A stretch of 21,747 bases of DNA from Citrobacter sp. (GTDB lineage Bacteria; Pseudomonadota; Gammaproteobacteria; Enterobacterales; Enterobacteriaceae). A program made the position numbers and the translations under genes. The stretch is from assembly GCA_019415335.1 (NCBI GenBank), contig DXKH01000105.1, positions 1 to 21,747 of the forward strand, read 5' to 3'. Positions 1 to 9,840 of the stretch are shown here, piece by piece. Positions within the stretch are counted from its first letter, which is position 1; each line of letters starts with the position of its first letter. The notes beneath the pieces are model-generated. The model saw only the letters and a program-made list of their open reading frames with translations. It did no database searches and had not been told where the DNA came from.

Positions 1-2765
1 TTCATTGCGACGCCAAAGTCTTTGGTGTTGTGGATCCAGTTGGCTTCCACAAACGGCTGGAAGGTGCGGTCTTTACCGTCATCCAGCTTGTTGTGGCCCT
101 TGCCGAACAGACGCACACCGACGCGGGTCTGGATGTTGCCATCACCGTTGCCTTCCACGCGGGTACCGTTAACTTCTTTGTGCTCATCGGCCTTCACGCC
201 CATCCAGGTGACCTGGGCTTTCGGCTGGATGTACAGCGCGTTGCGCTCACTGAGTTCAGCCAGTTTCCAGGTGTAGCCGGATTCAACAGACGCGGTGAAG
301 CCTTTAGAATCATACTCTTCCGATTCGACACCACGCCCGGACACGGTGTTATCAAACCAGCTGTACTGCGCCCAGGTATCGACATACGCGCCTTCGTGCG
401 TCGCGTTGTCCTGCAGCCAGGTGCCGTACAGGCCGACGCTGTAACCGCTGACGCGGCTGTCAGCACGGTTACCGTTACGCTGGTTTTCGGCGCGCGCTTT
501 CTGGTTGGCATAACCGGCCATCAGACCCAGATGATAGCGGTCGGTGTTGTCCGAAGACCACTGCGCGAGATCGCCGCCGAGCTGCATGACATAACGGTTG
601 GCCTGCATATCCAGTTGACCGCTGCTGTCTTTCTGGCGGGTATGACCGCCCACGTTACGCAACCACATACTGGTGACGGCTTCTTCGCCGGTCAGCGCGT
701 CAACGTAATGCGTTTCGCCCAGACGATCCTGCAAACGGGTATTGAACAGCGTGTTCGCTGCCTGCAGGTTCATCCCATACAGGCCTGCTTCCGGACGCAC
801 TGCGTGCTCACGCGGCAGTACCGGGTCGGAGGGATCGTTTGGATCCGGCTGAGCAGGCACTGCTCCAGGTAATTCATTACTCAGATACCAGTTCTTCGCA
901 TTCTGACCGTCACCGCGTTGCAGGGTGTAGTCGTAGGCACCGGCCACGATACGACCATCCTGTTTGAACTCGCCGTCGGACGTGCCTGCCACGCTAATCA
1001 GTTCAATACCGTTGACGGTGTAGTTGCCCGCGCCACCTGCGTTAACGACCTTCACATTGGTCGTACCGGAGGTATTACCGTTGACGACCAGGCGATCGGT
1101 CGGGGAGTTGTCGTCGCCCAGTTGCGTGTTCATTACGAGATTACCGTTGTCACCATGGTAATCGCCGTTCACCGTCAGGGTTTTGAACGTCGCCGCGTCA
1201 CGAGTCAACTTGCGAGGCTGCACGTCGCCCGGCAAGAAGTTCAACGTAGAATCTTTCAACGTCAATGTTGTCAGGGTGGAATCGCCAACCATATCCCAGC
1301 GACTGTTGATGCCGTTCAGTGCCAGGTTGATGGTACCTTGCTCTGTGATAGCCGTATCACCGTAAATATAGGAGTTGTCGCCGGAAACAATATTGATGGC
1401 GTGATTGCCCTTAACCAACATTTTCCCGTAGGCAACCAGTTTGTTGTTGTTGGTAATATCCGTTGAACCCCAGCGACCATAGATGGAGTAGAGCGTTCCG
1501 GCAACCGACTCATACGCATTCATGTCACCTAAAATGACATCGCCGGTAAAGAGAGCATCAGCCTGATATAACATGTAGGCATTGTTACCGCCTTCGGAGG
1601 TAATGTTGATATTACCTACAATCGTATCGGCGTCCCAGTCGACAGGATTGTCGCCATTCGTGACGTTCGCACTGAAGAAACCCCACAGCGACGCCTTATC
1701 ATTACCTGATAATTTAATGGTCGCATCGCCAATCCGAACCTTTGCCTTACCTGTTTGATTATCGTCCCATAAATAGATACCGCGGACGATATCGTTACCC
1801 GACGCATCGATTTTAACTCTGTTAATGGTGAGTTCGGTATCACCCCGGCCACCCAGGTATAAGACGCCGTCGGAATAACCATCGACAGTGGTGCTCGACG
1901 TCTTGATGTTTACATCATTAAAGATGCGCTTTCCTGTTGGTCCTGAACTGCTGGGATCAAAAATAAGAATAGCGGTGACATCCGCATAGGGGTCGGTTGA
2001 ATTACTGGTCAGCTGAATATCAGTGTGACCGGCAATTTCGAGATCGGTATACGTCCGAATCCCTTCCAGATAAAAGGTTGGGGAGACGATATTAATGGTG
2101 GCGTCACCCGAGATTTTTACTTTGCCGCCCCAAAACGCCATACCGGTATCGGTCGTGTCTTTAGTCTTCGTACTCGGGCGAGAAAAAGCAATATCAATAT
2201 CGTCAGCATTTAACGTACCGCTAGCGCCAGCACTGATACCGCCGCCACGAATAGTCGTTAAACCTTTCAGATTGGCTTGCGCATTCTCGCCGACATATAA
2301 GGCATCAGCTTCATAAAAGTCGTTAGTATTATTAAATGTAAAATTCTCAACATTTAACTTACCTGTGCCGTAAAGCGCAATGCCGTTTGTGGACTGAACG
2401 TTATCACCGGTGGCGGGACTGAAATTGAGGGTAAAGTGGTTACCGAGGTTCAACTCACCTGCGGTCAGATAAGCGAACTGGATGATAGGTGAGCCAATTG
2501 TGTTAATGACGCCAGCACTGTTCATCGTGATGTTGTCAGCGAAATTGACGAGACCGTCGGCAACGTTGATATCGATTCTTGAAACCTCATCGCCGGCCTT
2601 GATGTTTACCGTACGCTCGCCTGAGGGGGTATTACCGTTGATCGTATATGCAGTCGGGGCGGCAAAAGCTGAAAGTGGCGTTGTCGCTAACAAAATACTT
2701 AACGCCATTGCAATTTTTTTGGGTTTGAACCCGGGTGATGTTGGTCGAATATTCATTAAATACAT
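1..2765 (-). CDS. Autotransporter (type V secretion), 3' end outside window
   Basis: This open frame reads without a stop to the window edge, giving 921 residues. The start at 2765 is preferred over the in-frame ATG at 2756 because AAGGA (2771-2775, minus strand) lies 5 nt before it. Residues 1-35 form a signal peptide: KPKK, a hydrophobic core, then cleavage after SAFA. Residues about 36-525 are Asn/Gly/Asp-rich with many short beta-strand-like repeats and no cysteine that I can see, typical of a beta-helical passenger. About 525-628 resembles a pertactin-type autochaperone region. A proline-rich linker (QPDPNDPSDP) follows. From about 650 the sequence is an autotransporter beta-barrel (MWLRNVGGH, GYSVGLYGTW, FVEANWIHN). 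Perhaps 60-80 barrel residues lie outside the window. Expected role: surface-exposed protein, possibly adhesion or biofilm. The passenger's function cannot be read from the sequence. The family assignment is firm, the exact orthologue is not known. Confidence 0.9.
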   Translation of the reverse strand, partial: MYLMNIRPTSPGFKPKKIAMALSILLATTPLSAFAAPTAYTINGNTPSGERTVNIKAGDEVSRIDINVADGLVNFADNITMNSAGVINTIGSPIIQFAYLTAGELNLGNHFTLNFSPATGDNVQSTNGIALYGTGKLNVENFTFNNTNDFYEADALYVGENAQANLKGLTTIRGGGISAGASGTLNADDIDIAFSRPSTKTKDTTDTGMAFWGGKVKISGDATINIVSPTFYLEGIRTYTDLEIAGHTDIQLTSNSTDPYADVTAILIFDPSSSGPTGKRIFNDVNIKTSSTTVDGYSDGVLYLGGRGDTELTINRVKIDASGNDIVRGIYLWDDNQTGKAKVRIGDATIKLSGNDKASLWGFFSANVTNGDNPVDWDADTIVGNINITSEGGNNAYMLYQADALFTGDVILGDMNAYESVAGTLYSIYGRWGSTDITNNNKLVAYGKMLVKGNHAINIVSGDNSYIYGDTAITEQGTINLALNGINSRWDMVGDSTLTTLTLKDSTLNFLPGDVQPRKLTRDAATFKTLTVNGDYHGDNGNLVMNTQLGDDNSPTDRLVVNGNTSGTTNVKVVNAGGAGNYTVNGIELISVAGTSDGEFKQDGRIVAGAYDYTLQRGDGQNAKNWYLSNELPGAVPAQPDPNDPSDPVLPREHAVRPEAGLYGMNLQAANTLFNTRLQDRLGETHYVDALTGEEAVTSMWLRNVGGHTRQKDSSGQLDMQANRYVMQLGGDLAQWSSDNTDRYHLGLMAGYANQKARAENQRNGNRADSRVSGYSVGLYGTWLQDNATHEGAYVDTWAQYSWFDNTVSGRGVESEEYDSKGFTASVESGYTWKLAELSERNALYIQPKAQVTWMGVKADEHKEVNGTRVEGNGDGNIQTRVGVRLFGKGHNKLDDGKDRTFQPFVEANWIHNTKDFGVAM

Positions 2766-2926
2766 CCATATCCTTAAGTGACTATCAGCAAAGAAGCCCA
2801 TCCAGGTTTCTTTCTTAATAACTTCATTTCCATTTTATTTATTGCAAAGTGAATAATGACAGAGAGGGGTTCGACAGGGTCGATAATTGACACAATAAAA
2901 AAACAAATGAATAAATAAAATTTCCT

Positions 2927-2944
2927 GACAATTTTCTTATTGTC
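2927..2944. promoter_or_regulatory. Inverted repeat upstream of the autotransporter gene
   Basis: GACAAT, 6 nt (TTTCTT), ATTGTC form a perfect 6-bp inverted repeat in the AT-rich stretch about 160 bp upstream of the autotransporter start. It has the size and symmetry of a protein binding site, but I cannot name a regulator. Such short repeats also arise by chance in AT-rich DNA. Confidence 0.25.
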
Positions 2945-2952
2945 GCCATGTG

Positions 2953-3153
2953 ATGACAAATGAAATGGTTTTAATTCAGCGCGAGAAGGAACTTGTCTAC
3001 GAAGATGAAAATCACTGGATTATTGTGTGGGATTTAAGTTTATCTCTGGAAGATTGCTCTGAATCAGGGGATAAAGATCACTGTCTTAAACAGAAATTCC
3101 AGGGATTTAAGAAATGGCCCGGTGCGTTTTCCGCGACCGGGCAAGGAGGCTAG
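2953..3153 (+). CDS. Doubtful small ORF, 66 codons, unknown
   Basis: This small frame reads [20 protein letters not shown] and continues with [15 protein letters not shown], then a Lys-rich part and a C-terminal [14 protein letters not shown]. The central part looks protein-like (acidic, with a Trp-rich beta segment). The last codons overlie the narV terminator hairpin, and its TAG shares the palindrome CTAG (3150-3153) with the narV TAG on the other strand. I see no Shine-Dalgarno sequence before the ATG at 2953 or the alternative GTG at 2950. I recognise no family. It may be a real small gene, the relic of a gene once beside narV, or chance. The rest of the 2766-3149 gap holds only AT-rich promoter-like DNA. 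Confidence 0.25.
   Translation: MTNEMVLIQREKELVYEDENHWIIVWDLSLSLEDCSESGDKDHCLKQKFQGFKKWPGAFSATGQGG
3117..3142 (-). terminator. Hairpin terminator after narV
   Basis: GCCCGGT (3117-3123) pairs with ACCGGGC (3136-3142), and the stem is extended inside by GCG/CGC around a single bulge. It begins 8 nt beyond the narV stop. On the minus strand it is followed by CATTTCTT, a weak T-tract, so it may terminate inefficiently or protect the 3' end. Confidence 0.6.
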
Positions 3154-3830
3154 CGACGGGAACGAACGATCTGGTAGCGACGACTGAAATATTCAAACGG
3201 CGCGCTCCAGACGTGAACCAGACGGGTGAACGGGAAGAGCAGGAAGATGGTCATCCCCAGCACCAGATGCACGCGGAAGATAAACGCCACCCCGTCGAGG
3301 TGGGCGGAGGCGCCGCCACGGAAGGTGACAACCGACTGTGCCCATTCCACCAGTTTCAGCATTTCGCTGCCGTCCGGGTGCTGCGCAGAAAACGGTATTG
3401 TGCTTAAGCCCAGAATGCACTGAATCAGCAGAATGCAGAGGATCAGGATATCTGCCGTGGACGAGGTGGCCCTGACGCGAGAGTTAGTCAGACGACGCAC
3501 CAGCAATCCCGCACCGCCCACCAGCGTCAGTACGCCGCAGAGCCCACCAGCAATCATCGCCATCTGTTGTTTCACCGCAACCGGCAGGAACCAGGCGTAC
3601 ATCCAGTGTGGGGTTAACATCCCGAACAGGTGACCAAAAAAGATCCCCAAGATGCCGATGTGGAACAGATTCGACCACAGAACCATCCCGCGCTTGTCCA
3701 GCATCTGACTGGAGGACGCCCGCCAGGTGTACTGGCCGTAGTCATAGCGCAGCCAACTGCCGAGGATAAACACCGTCCCGCAGAGATAGGGGTAGATGTC
3801 GTAAAAAAAGACATTCAGGAACTGTATCAT
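3150..3830 (-). CDS. narV: Nitrate reductase Z gamma subunit (cytochrome b)
   Basis: The product is 226 residues, the normal NarI/NarV length. It is the membrane anchor that takes electrons from quinol and passes them through two b hemes to NarY. Five hydrophobic segments are visible, beginning with [20 protein letters not shown]. The heme-ligand histidines expected from NarI are all present: H57, H67, H188 (RVHLVLG) and H206 (RLVHVWS). The start overlaps the narW stop as ATGA, indicating translational coupling. It is the last gene of narZYWV, followed by a hairpin. The symbol narV rather than narI rests on the adjoining narU and smvR/smvA context. Confidence 0.95.
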   Translation of the reverse strand: MIQFLNVFFYDIYPYLCGTVFILGSWLRYDYGQYTWRASSSQMLDKRGMVLWSNLFHIGILGIFFGHLFGMLTPHWMYAWFLPVAVKQQMAMIAGGLCGVLTLVGGAGLLVRRLTNSRVRATSSTADILILCILLIQCILGLSTIPFSAQHPDGSEMLKLVEWAQSVVTFRGGASAHLDGVAFIFRVHLVLGMTIFLLFPFTRLVHVWSAPFEYFSRRYQIVRSRR

Positions 3831-4522
3831 TTCGGGCCTCCCGCGCTGACATCGACGTACTGCGGCGCCACGTCCTGGCTAAAGCGTCGTTGATATTGCT
3901 GTAACGGCGAACTGTCACAGGCCGTGGCGTTATCTTCGATAAATTTCACCTGTTCCTCTTCCCAGACGGCATCCAGCGCCTGGCGGGTATCATCTCGGGT
4001 CTCGGTGCCCACCTGCTTCGTGACGCTGTCACTTGACAGCGGGCTGCCCGCCAGGAAAAGCAGGGCATCGAACAGTTGATACCACGGCGTGTCGCGTTGT
4101 TTTAAGCGTCCGCCCAGCAGGGCCAGAATCGGCGCAACGTTCTGTAAACCTTCGCGCGCTTCCGTTTCCGGCAGTACGCTCAGGTATTCCAGATACAGCG
4201 GCAGATGGTCCGGCAGTTCGCGACAATCAAGCTGTAGCCCGACCTTTTCGTACTGCGCCAGCAGATCGACCATCGCCTGGCCGCGATCGCGCGATTCCGC
4301 ATGCACGTGCTCAAACAGCAGCAGCGAGGTGGCGCGCCCACGGTCAAACACTTCGCACCATTCGGCCTGTTTATCGAGCAGCGGTGCGCTGAGCAGGGCG
4401 TCGGTGAAGTCACTGAGCATCGGCGCATCGTGTCTCACCAGCGCCAGCGCATCGTCTTTACACTCCCACAGCAGTTCATCCGGGTATTCCATCAGCAGGC
4501 CAATCACCTTGAGGATTTGCAT
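3827..4522 (-). CDS. narW: Nitrate reductase Z assembly chaperone (delta)
   Basis: The product is 231 residues, soluble, acidic and largely helical, and matches the NarJ/NarW chaperone family ([35 protein letters not shown]). Family members bind the N-terminus of the catalytic subunit in the cytoplasm and hold it until the molybdenum cofactor and FS0 cluster are inserted and the complex docks on the membrane anchor. They are not part of the mature enzyme. The ATG overlaps the narY TAA by one base (TAATG) and the TGA overlaps the narV ATG, so it is translated as a coupled part of the operon. Confidence 0.95.
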   Translation of the reverse strand: MQILKVIGLLMEYPDELLWECKDDALALVRHDAPMLSDFTDALLSAPLLDKQAEWCEVFDRGRATSLLLFEHVHAESRDRGQAMVDLLAQYEKVGLQLDCRELPDHLPLYLEYLSVLPETEAREGLQNVAPILALLGGRLKQRDTPWYQLFDALLFLAGSPLSSDSVTKQVGTETRDDTRQALDAVWEEEQVKFIEDNATACDSSPLQQYQRRFSQDVAPQYVDVSAGGPK

Positions 4523-6066
4523 TATTCCCCCTCCGCCTTATCACGTACTTCGGTGATGTTGATAGCGTCAATGCGGCTACTGTTGAACAGGTTGAATTTA
4601 GTATCGGAACCGTGACAGCCGTCGCCGAAAGAGAAGCCGCAGCCGTTACGCTCAGGGAAGGCGTCGCTCGCCATCTCGCGGTGGCTGGTCGGGATGACAA
4701 AACGGTCTTCGTAGTTGGCAATGGCAAGATAGCGATACATCTCTTCAATCTGTTCCACGGTCAGCCCGACTTCGTCAATCGCGCGGGTATCGGTGACGCC
4801 TTCTACGGTCTGCGAGCGCATATAATGACGCATCGCCATCATGCGCTTCAGCGCGCGCAGCACCGGGCCGGTGTCGCCAGCGCTCAACATATTGGCGAGA
4901 TACTGCACCGGAATACGCAGGCTTTCGATCGCCGGCAGCACGCCGTCGCTTTTCGGCAGTCCGCCCGCATCGGCGTAAGACTGAATCGGCGACAGCGGCG
5001 GCACATACCAGACCATCGGCAGGGTGCGGTATTCCGGATGCAGCGGCAGCGCCAGCTTCCAGTCCATCGCCATTTTGTAGACCGGTGAACGCTGCGCCGC
5101 GTCGATCACGTTCTGTGGAATGCCCTGTTTCAGCGCTTCTTCAATCACCGCCGGGTCATGCGGGTTCAGAAATACGTCGCATTGACGCTCATAGAGATCG
5201 GTTTCATGCTCGGTACTGGCCGCTTCTTCAATGCGGTCCGCATCGTAGAGCAGCACGCCAAGATAACGGATGCGCCCGACGCAGGTTTCGGAACAGACGG
5301 TCGGCTGACCAGATTCAATGCGCGGATAACAGAAAATACATTTTTCCGATTTGCCGCTTTTCCAGTTGAAGTAGATTTTTTTGTACGGGCAGCCGCTGAT
5401 GCACAGACGCCAGCCGCGGCATTTATCCTGATCGATCAGCACAATGCCGTCTTCTTCACGCTTATAGATGGCACCGCTCGGGCAGGTGGCGACACAGCTT
5501 GGGTTCAGGCAGTGTTCGCACAGGCGCGGCAGATACATCATGAAGGTATTCTCAAACTGGCCGTACATCTCCTTCTGGATCTTGTCAAAGTTACGGTCAC
5601 GGGCGCGCTTTTCAAATTCACCGCCGAGCAACTCTTCCCAGTTCGGCCCCCAGATGATTTTGTCCATCCGCTTGCCGTCAATCAGCGAACGGGGACGGGC
5701 GGTAGGTTGATGTTTGCTCTCTGGCGCGCTGTGCAGATGCTGATAGTCGTAGGTGAACGGCTCGTAGTAATCATCGATTTGCGGAATAACCGGGTTCGCG
5801 AAGATTTTGGTAATGACGCCCATTTTGCCGCCCAGACGGGGCCTGATTTTGCCATTCACGTCGCGAACCCAGCCACCTTGCCACTCTTCCTGATCTTCCC
5901 AGTTTTTCGGATAGCCGATACCGGGTTTCGTCTCGACGTTGTTAAACCACGCGTACTCCATCCCTTCACGTCCGGTCCAGACGTTTTTACAGGTGACGGA
6001 GCAGGTGTGGCAGCCAATACATTTATCGAGGTTCAGTACCATGCCAACCTGTGAGCGTATCTTCAT
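4522..6066 (-). CDS. narY: Nitrate reductase Z beta subunit (Fe-S electron transfer)
   Basis: The product is 514 residues, the standard NarH/NarY length. It carries electrons from the NarV hemes to NarZ through four iron-sulfur clusters. The ligand sets are complete: C16/C19/C22/C26 (CIGCHTCSVTC), C183/C186/C191/C195 (CEHCLNPSCVATC), C216/W219/C222/C226 (CRGWRLCISGC) and C243/C246/C258/C262. Tryptophan at 219 replaces a cysteine and is the hallmark of the [3Fe-4S] cluster of this family, so it is not a defect. No signal peptide is present, consistent with a cytoplasmic-face subunit. The start overlaps the narZ stop as ATGA. Confidence 0.96.
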   Translation of the reverse strand: MKIRSQVGMVLNLDKCIGCHTCSVTCKNVWTGREGMEYAWFNNVETKPGIGYPKNWEDQEEWQGGWVRDVNGKIRPRLGGKMGVITKIFANPVIPQIDDYYEPFTYDYQHLHSAPESKHQPTARPRSLIDGKRMDKIIWGPNWEELLGGEFEKRARDRNFDKIQKEMYGQFENTFMMYLPRLCEHCLNPSCVATCPSGAIYKREEDGIVLIDQDKCRGWRLCISGCPYKKIYFNWKSGKSEKCIFCYPRIESGQPTVCSETCVGRIRYLGVLLYDADRIEEAASTEHETDLYERQCDVFLNPHDPAVIEEALKQGIPQNVIDAAQRSPVYKMAMDWKLALPLHPEYRTLPMVWYVPPLSPIQSYADAGGLPKSDGVLPAIESLRIPVQYLANMLSAGDTGPVLRALKRMMAMRHYMRSQTVEGVTDTRAIDEVGLTVEQIEEMYRYLAIANYEDRFVIPTSHREMASDAFPERNGCGFSFGDGCHGSDTKFNLFNSSRIDAINITEVRDKAEGE

Positions 6067-9000
6067 TTTTTCGCCTCCTGTACCTGATCCCGACCTTCAT
6101 CATCCAGCCAGTCAATATTTTTCATTTTTCTAATCATGATGAACTCGTCGCGGTTGGAGCCGACGGTACCGTAATAGTTAAAGCCGTAAGCAAGCTGCGC
6201 GTAACCACCAATCATGTGCGTCGGTTTCGGGCACACGCGGGTGACGGAGTTGTGGATCCCGCCGCGCATACCGGTGACTTCCGATCCGGGGATATTCATG
6301 ATGCGTTCCTGGGCGTGGTACATCATCGTCATACCGGGCGGTACGCGCTGACTCACCACCGCGCGGGCGGTGAGGGCACCGTTGGCGTTGAAGGCTTCGA
6401 TCCAGTCGTTATCCTCAATGCCCAGCTCTTTCGCATCTGTTTCACTGATCCAGACAATCGGCCCGCCGCGCGACAGCGTCAGCATCAGCAGGTTTTCGCT
6501 GTAGGTGGAGTGAATGCCCCATTTCTGGTGCGGCGTCAGGAAGTTCAGCGCTTTTTCCGGGAAGCCGTTCGGCGGAATTTCCCGCATTTCGCTGACGCTG
6601 CGGGTGTCAATCGGCGGACGATAAGCCACGAGGCTTTCACCGAACGCCCGCATCCACTGATGATCCTGATACAGCTGTTGACGACCGGACAGGGTGCGCC
6701 ACGGGATCAGCTCATGGACGTTGGTATAGCCCGCGTTATAGGAGACATGCTCGCTTTCCAGCCCGGACCAGGTCGGGCTGGAGATGATTTTGCGCGGCTG
6801 CGCCTGGATATCGCGGAAGCGAATCTTCTCGTCTTCCTTGTTGAGCGCCAGATGCGTATGTTCACGACCGGTCATCGCGCCGAGCGCTTCCCACGCTTTC
6901 ACGGCGACCTGACCGTTGGTTTCCGGGGCGAGGGCGAGGATCACTTCCGACGCGTCCAGTGCAGTTTCAATCAGCGGACGGCCTTTCGCCGGGCCTTCGC
7001 GCTTGGTGTAGTTGAGCTTACCGAGGAAATCGACCTCCGTCTGGGTGTTCCACGAGATCCCTTTACCGCCATTACCCAACTTGTCCATCAACGGCCCGAG
7101 CGAGGTAAAACGTTCATACGTCGCGGGGTAATCACGTTCCACCACGGCGATGTTCGGCGCGGTTTTACCAGGGATTAACTCGCATTCACCTTTACGCCAG
7201 TCCTGAATATCGAACGGCTGCGAAAGTTCTGCTGGTGAATCGTGCTGCAGCGGTTGCAACACCACGTCGGTTTCTTGTCCCAGATGGCCGACACAGACCT
7301 CAGAGAACACTTTGGCGATGCCTTTGTAGATTTCCCAGTCGCTTTTTGATTCCCACGCCGGATCCACCGCCGCAGACAGCGGGTGAATAAACGGATGCAT
7401 ATCCGAAGTATTCATGTCGTCTTTTTCATACCAGGTGGCGGTCGGCAGAACGATGTCTGAGAACAGACAGGTGCTCGACATACGGAAATCGAGCGTCACC
7501 AGCAGGTCGAGCTTGCCTTCGATCGCCGCAGACTGCCATTCCACTTCTTCCGGTTTAATGCCTTCACTGGAACCCAGCGCTTCCCCCTGAATGCCGCTCT
7601 CTGTTCCCAGTAAATATTTGAGCATGTACTCATGGCCTTTACCGGAAGAACCGAGCAGGTTAGAGCGCCAGACAAACAGGTTACGCGGATGGTTCTTACC
7701 GCTGTCGGGTTGTTCGCAGGCAAAACGAATATCGCCGGATTTTAACGCCTGAACGGTGTACTCCGCGGGCGACAAGCCGGCCTTTTCGGCGCGGGCTTTC
7801 ACCGTCAGCGGGTTTAGGTTGAGCTGCGGCGCAGAGGGCAGCCAGCCCATGCGCTCGGCACGCACGTTGAAATCGATCAGATGACCGGTGAATTTTGAGG
7901 CATCCGCCAGCGGCGAGAGCAGTTCCTGGGCGGTCAGTTTTTCATAGCGCCACTGGCTGGCGTGATTGTAGAAAAACGAGGTGCTGTTCATCTGGCGCGG
8001 CGGACGGTTCCAGTCCAGCGCAAAGGCCAGCGGCAGCCAGCCGGTTTGCGGACGCAGTTTTTCCTGGCCGACATAGTGCGCCCAGCCGCCGCCGCTCTGA
8101 CCGACACAACCGCAGAACACGAGGATGTTGATCATACCCCGGTAGTTCATGTCCATGTGATACCAGTGGTTGACACCGGCACCGAGGATAATCATCGAGC
8201 GTCCGTGGGTTTTATGCGCGGTATCGGCGAACTCACGGGCGATGGTTTCAATCTGGAAACGCGGTACGCCGGTGATCTGCTCCGCCCATGCCGGGGTGTA
8301 GGCTTTGACCTCGGAATAATCGTTTGCACCGTACGCGTCGTCCAGACCGCGATCGAGACCGTAGTTTGCCAGCACCAGATCGTAGACGCTGACCACCGGG
8401 CAACGGCTGCCATCGGCAAGCGTCAGTTGCTTCACCGGCAGTTGACGCACCAGCACCGGCTCCTGCTTCACGCTGCGAAAATGCGGGTTTTCGTTGCCGC
8501 CGAAATAGGGGAAGGCGACGCCCAGTACCTCATCATGCTGACCGAGCAACGACAGCGACAGTTCGGTTTCCGTTCCTGCCGCCAGCGATTCGAGGTTCCA
8601 TTTGCCTTTTTCACCCCAGCGGAAACCGATCGAGCCGTTAGGCACCACCAGTTCCCCGGCGCGGTTGCAGGCGACCGTTTTCCACTCCGGATTATTACTT
8701 TCACCCAGACCATCGACCAGATCCGAGGCGCGCATCATCCGTCCCGGCACGTAGCTGCCGTCCTCGCGGGCGTCCAGCAATACCAGCATCGGCATATCGG
8801 TATAGCGACGGCAGTAGTTGAGGAAGTAGTCGCTGGGATTGTCGAGGTGGAACTCTTTTAAGATCACATGTCCCATCGCCATCGCCAGCGCGCTGTCGGT
8901 GCCTTGTTTTGGCGCCAGCCACTGATCGCTTAGCTTGGCGACTTCGGAAAAGTCAGGGGTAATAGCGACCGTTTTGGTGCCTTTGTAGCGTACTTCAGTA

Positions 9001-9803
9001 AAGAAGTGCGCATCCGGCGTCCGCGTTTGCGGCACGTTGGAGCCCCAGGCAATGATGTAGCTGGAGTTGTACCAGTCGGCGGATTCGGGTACGTCGGTCT
9101 GCTCGCCCCAGGTCATCGGTGACGCAGGTGGTAAATCGCAGTACCAGTCGTAAAAGCTCAGGCAGGTGCCGCCGAGCAGGGAAAGATAGCGGGTACCGGC
9201 GGCGTAAGAGACCATCGACATCGCCGGGATCGGCGAGAAGCCCGCGACCCGGTCTGGTCCATAGGTTTTCACTGTCCAGACGTTGGCGGCGGCAATTAAC
9301 TGGTTAAGTTCTTTCCAGTTTGAGCGGATAAACCCACCGCGTCCGCGTACCTGTTTGTAGCTCTGGCACTTTTGCGGGTCGTTCATGATCGACTCCCACG
9401 CCAGCACCGGATCGGCATGAACAGACAGCGCGTCGCGCCACAGTTCGATCAGACGTTTACGCACCAGCGGATATTTCAGGCGGTTGGCGCTGTACAGGTA
9501 CCAGGAGTAACTGGCGCCACGCGGACAGCCGCGCGGTTCGTGGTTAGGCAGATCCGGACGCGTCCGCGGATAGTCGGTCTGCTGGGTTTCCCAGGTCACC
9601 AGACCATTTTTGACGTAGATTTTCCAGCTACAGGAGCCGGTACAGTTCACCCCGTGGGTGGAACGGACAATCTTGTCAAATTGCCAACGCTGACGGTAGC
9701 TGTCTTCCCAGTCCCGGTTGGTATGCATCACCTGGCCGTGACCGTCAGCAAAGGTGTCCCCCTTTTGTTTAAAGTAACGGAAGCGATCCAATAGTTTACT
9801 CAT
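6063..9803 (-). CDS. narZ: Nitrate reductase Z alpha subunit (Mo-bisMGD catalytic)
   Basis: The product is 1246 residues, equal to NarG/NarZ. It reduces nitrate to nitrite at a Mo-bis-MGD centre on the cytoplasmic face. The FS0 ligands H50, C54, C58 and C93 (THGVNCTGSC, PRGCPRG) and the aspartate that binds molybdenum (D223 in SFYDWYCDLPPASP) are intact. I chose the ATG at 9803 because GGAGAA lies just upstream and the protein then begins MSKLLDRFRYFKQKG, as known family members do. The frame stays open 42 codons further, but that part lies in the BIME. Subfamily NarZ rather than NarG is inferred from the preceding NarU gene. In E. coli this enzyme is weakly expressed and RpoS-linked; nothing in this sequence tests that. 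Confidence 0.96.
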   Translation of the reverse strand: MSKLLDRFRYFKQKGDTFADGHGQVMHTNRDWEDSYRQRWQFDKIVRSTHGVNCTGSCSWKIYVKNGLVTWETQQTDYPRTRPDLPNHEPRGCPRGASYSWYLYSANRLKYPLVRKRLIELWRDALSVHADPVLAWESIMNDPQKCQSYKQVRGRGGFIRSNWKELNQLIAAANVWTVKTYGPDRVAGFSPIPAMSMVSYAAGTRYLSLLGGTCLSFYDWYCDLPPASPMTWGEQTDVPESADWYNSSYIIAWGSNVPQTRTPDAHFFTEVRYKGTKTVAITPDFSEVAKLSDQWLAPKQGTDSALAMAMGHVILKEFHLDNPSDYFLNYCRRYTDMPMLVLLDAREDGSYVPGRMMRASDLVDGLGESNNPEWKTVACNRAGELVVPNGSIGFRWGEKGKWNLESLAAGTETELSLSLLGQHDEVLGVAFPYFGGNENPHFRSVKQEPVLVRQLPVKQLTLADGSRCPVVSVYDLVLANYGLDRGLDDAYGANDYSEVKAYTPAWAEQITGVPRFQIETIAREFADTAHKTHGRSMIILGAGVNHWYHMDMNYRGMINILVFCGCVGQSGGGWAHYVGQEKLRPQTGWLPLAFALDWNRPPRQMNSTSFFYNHASQWRYEKLTAQELLSPLADASKFTGHLIDFNVRAERMGWLPSAPQLNLNPLTVKARAEKAGLSPAEYTVQALKSGDIRFACEQPDSGKNHPRNLFVWRSNLLGSSGKGHEYMLKYLLGTESGIQGEALGSSEGIKPEEVEWQSAAIEGKLDLLVTLDFRMSSTCLFSDIVLPTATWYEKDDMNTSDMHPFIHPLSAAVDPAWESKSDWEIYKGIAKVFSEVCVGHLGQETDVVLQPLQHDSPAELSQPFDIQDWRKGECELIPGKTAPNIAVVERDYPATYERFTSLGPLMDKLGNGGKGISWNTQTEVDFLGKLNYTKREGPAKGRPLIETALDASEVILALAPETNGQVAVKAWEALGAMTGREHTHLALNKEDEKIRFRDIQAQPRKIISSPTWSGLESEHVSYNAGYTNVHELIPWRTLSGRQQLYQDHQWMRAFGESLVAYRPPIDTRSVSEMREIPPNGFPEKALNFLTPHQKWGIHSTYSENLLMLTLSRGGPIVWISETDAKELGIEDNDWIEAFNANGALTARAVVSQRVPPGMTMMYHAQERIMNIPGSEVTGMRGGIHNSVTRVCPKPTHMIGGYAQLAYGFNYYGTVGSNRDEFIMIRKMKNIDWLDDEGRDQVQEAKK

Positions 9804-9840
9804 GACATTTCTCCTGCTCCGATAACATTGCCGCGGTCCT

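Noticed and set aside
30..872. Plus-strand open frame of 280 codons opposite the autotransporter barrel
   Set aside because: The minus strand encodes a clear beta-barrel through this stretch; the plus frame is a shadow.
5347..5420. Tryptophan replacing a cysteine in an Fe-S motif of NarY (W219)
   Set aside because: This is the normal [3Fe-4S] signature of NarH/NarY, not a mutation.
6051..7178. Long plus-strand open frame (375 codons) opposite narZ
   Set aside because: It lies entirely antisense to strongly conserved narZ sequence, has no ribosome site, and its composition is that of a GC-rich shadow frame. The same applies to 5158-6054 and 7962-8861.
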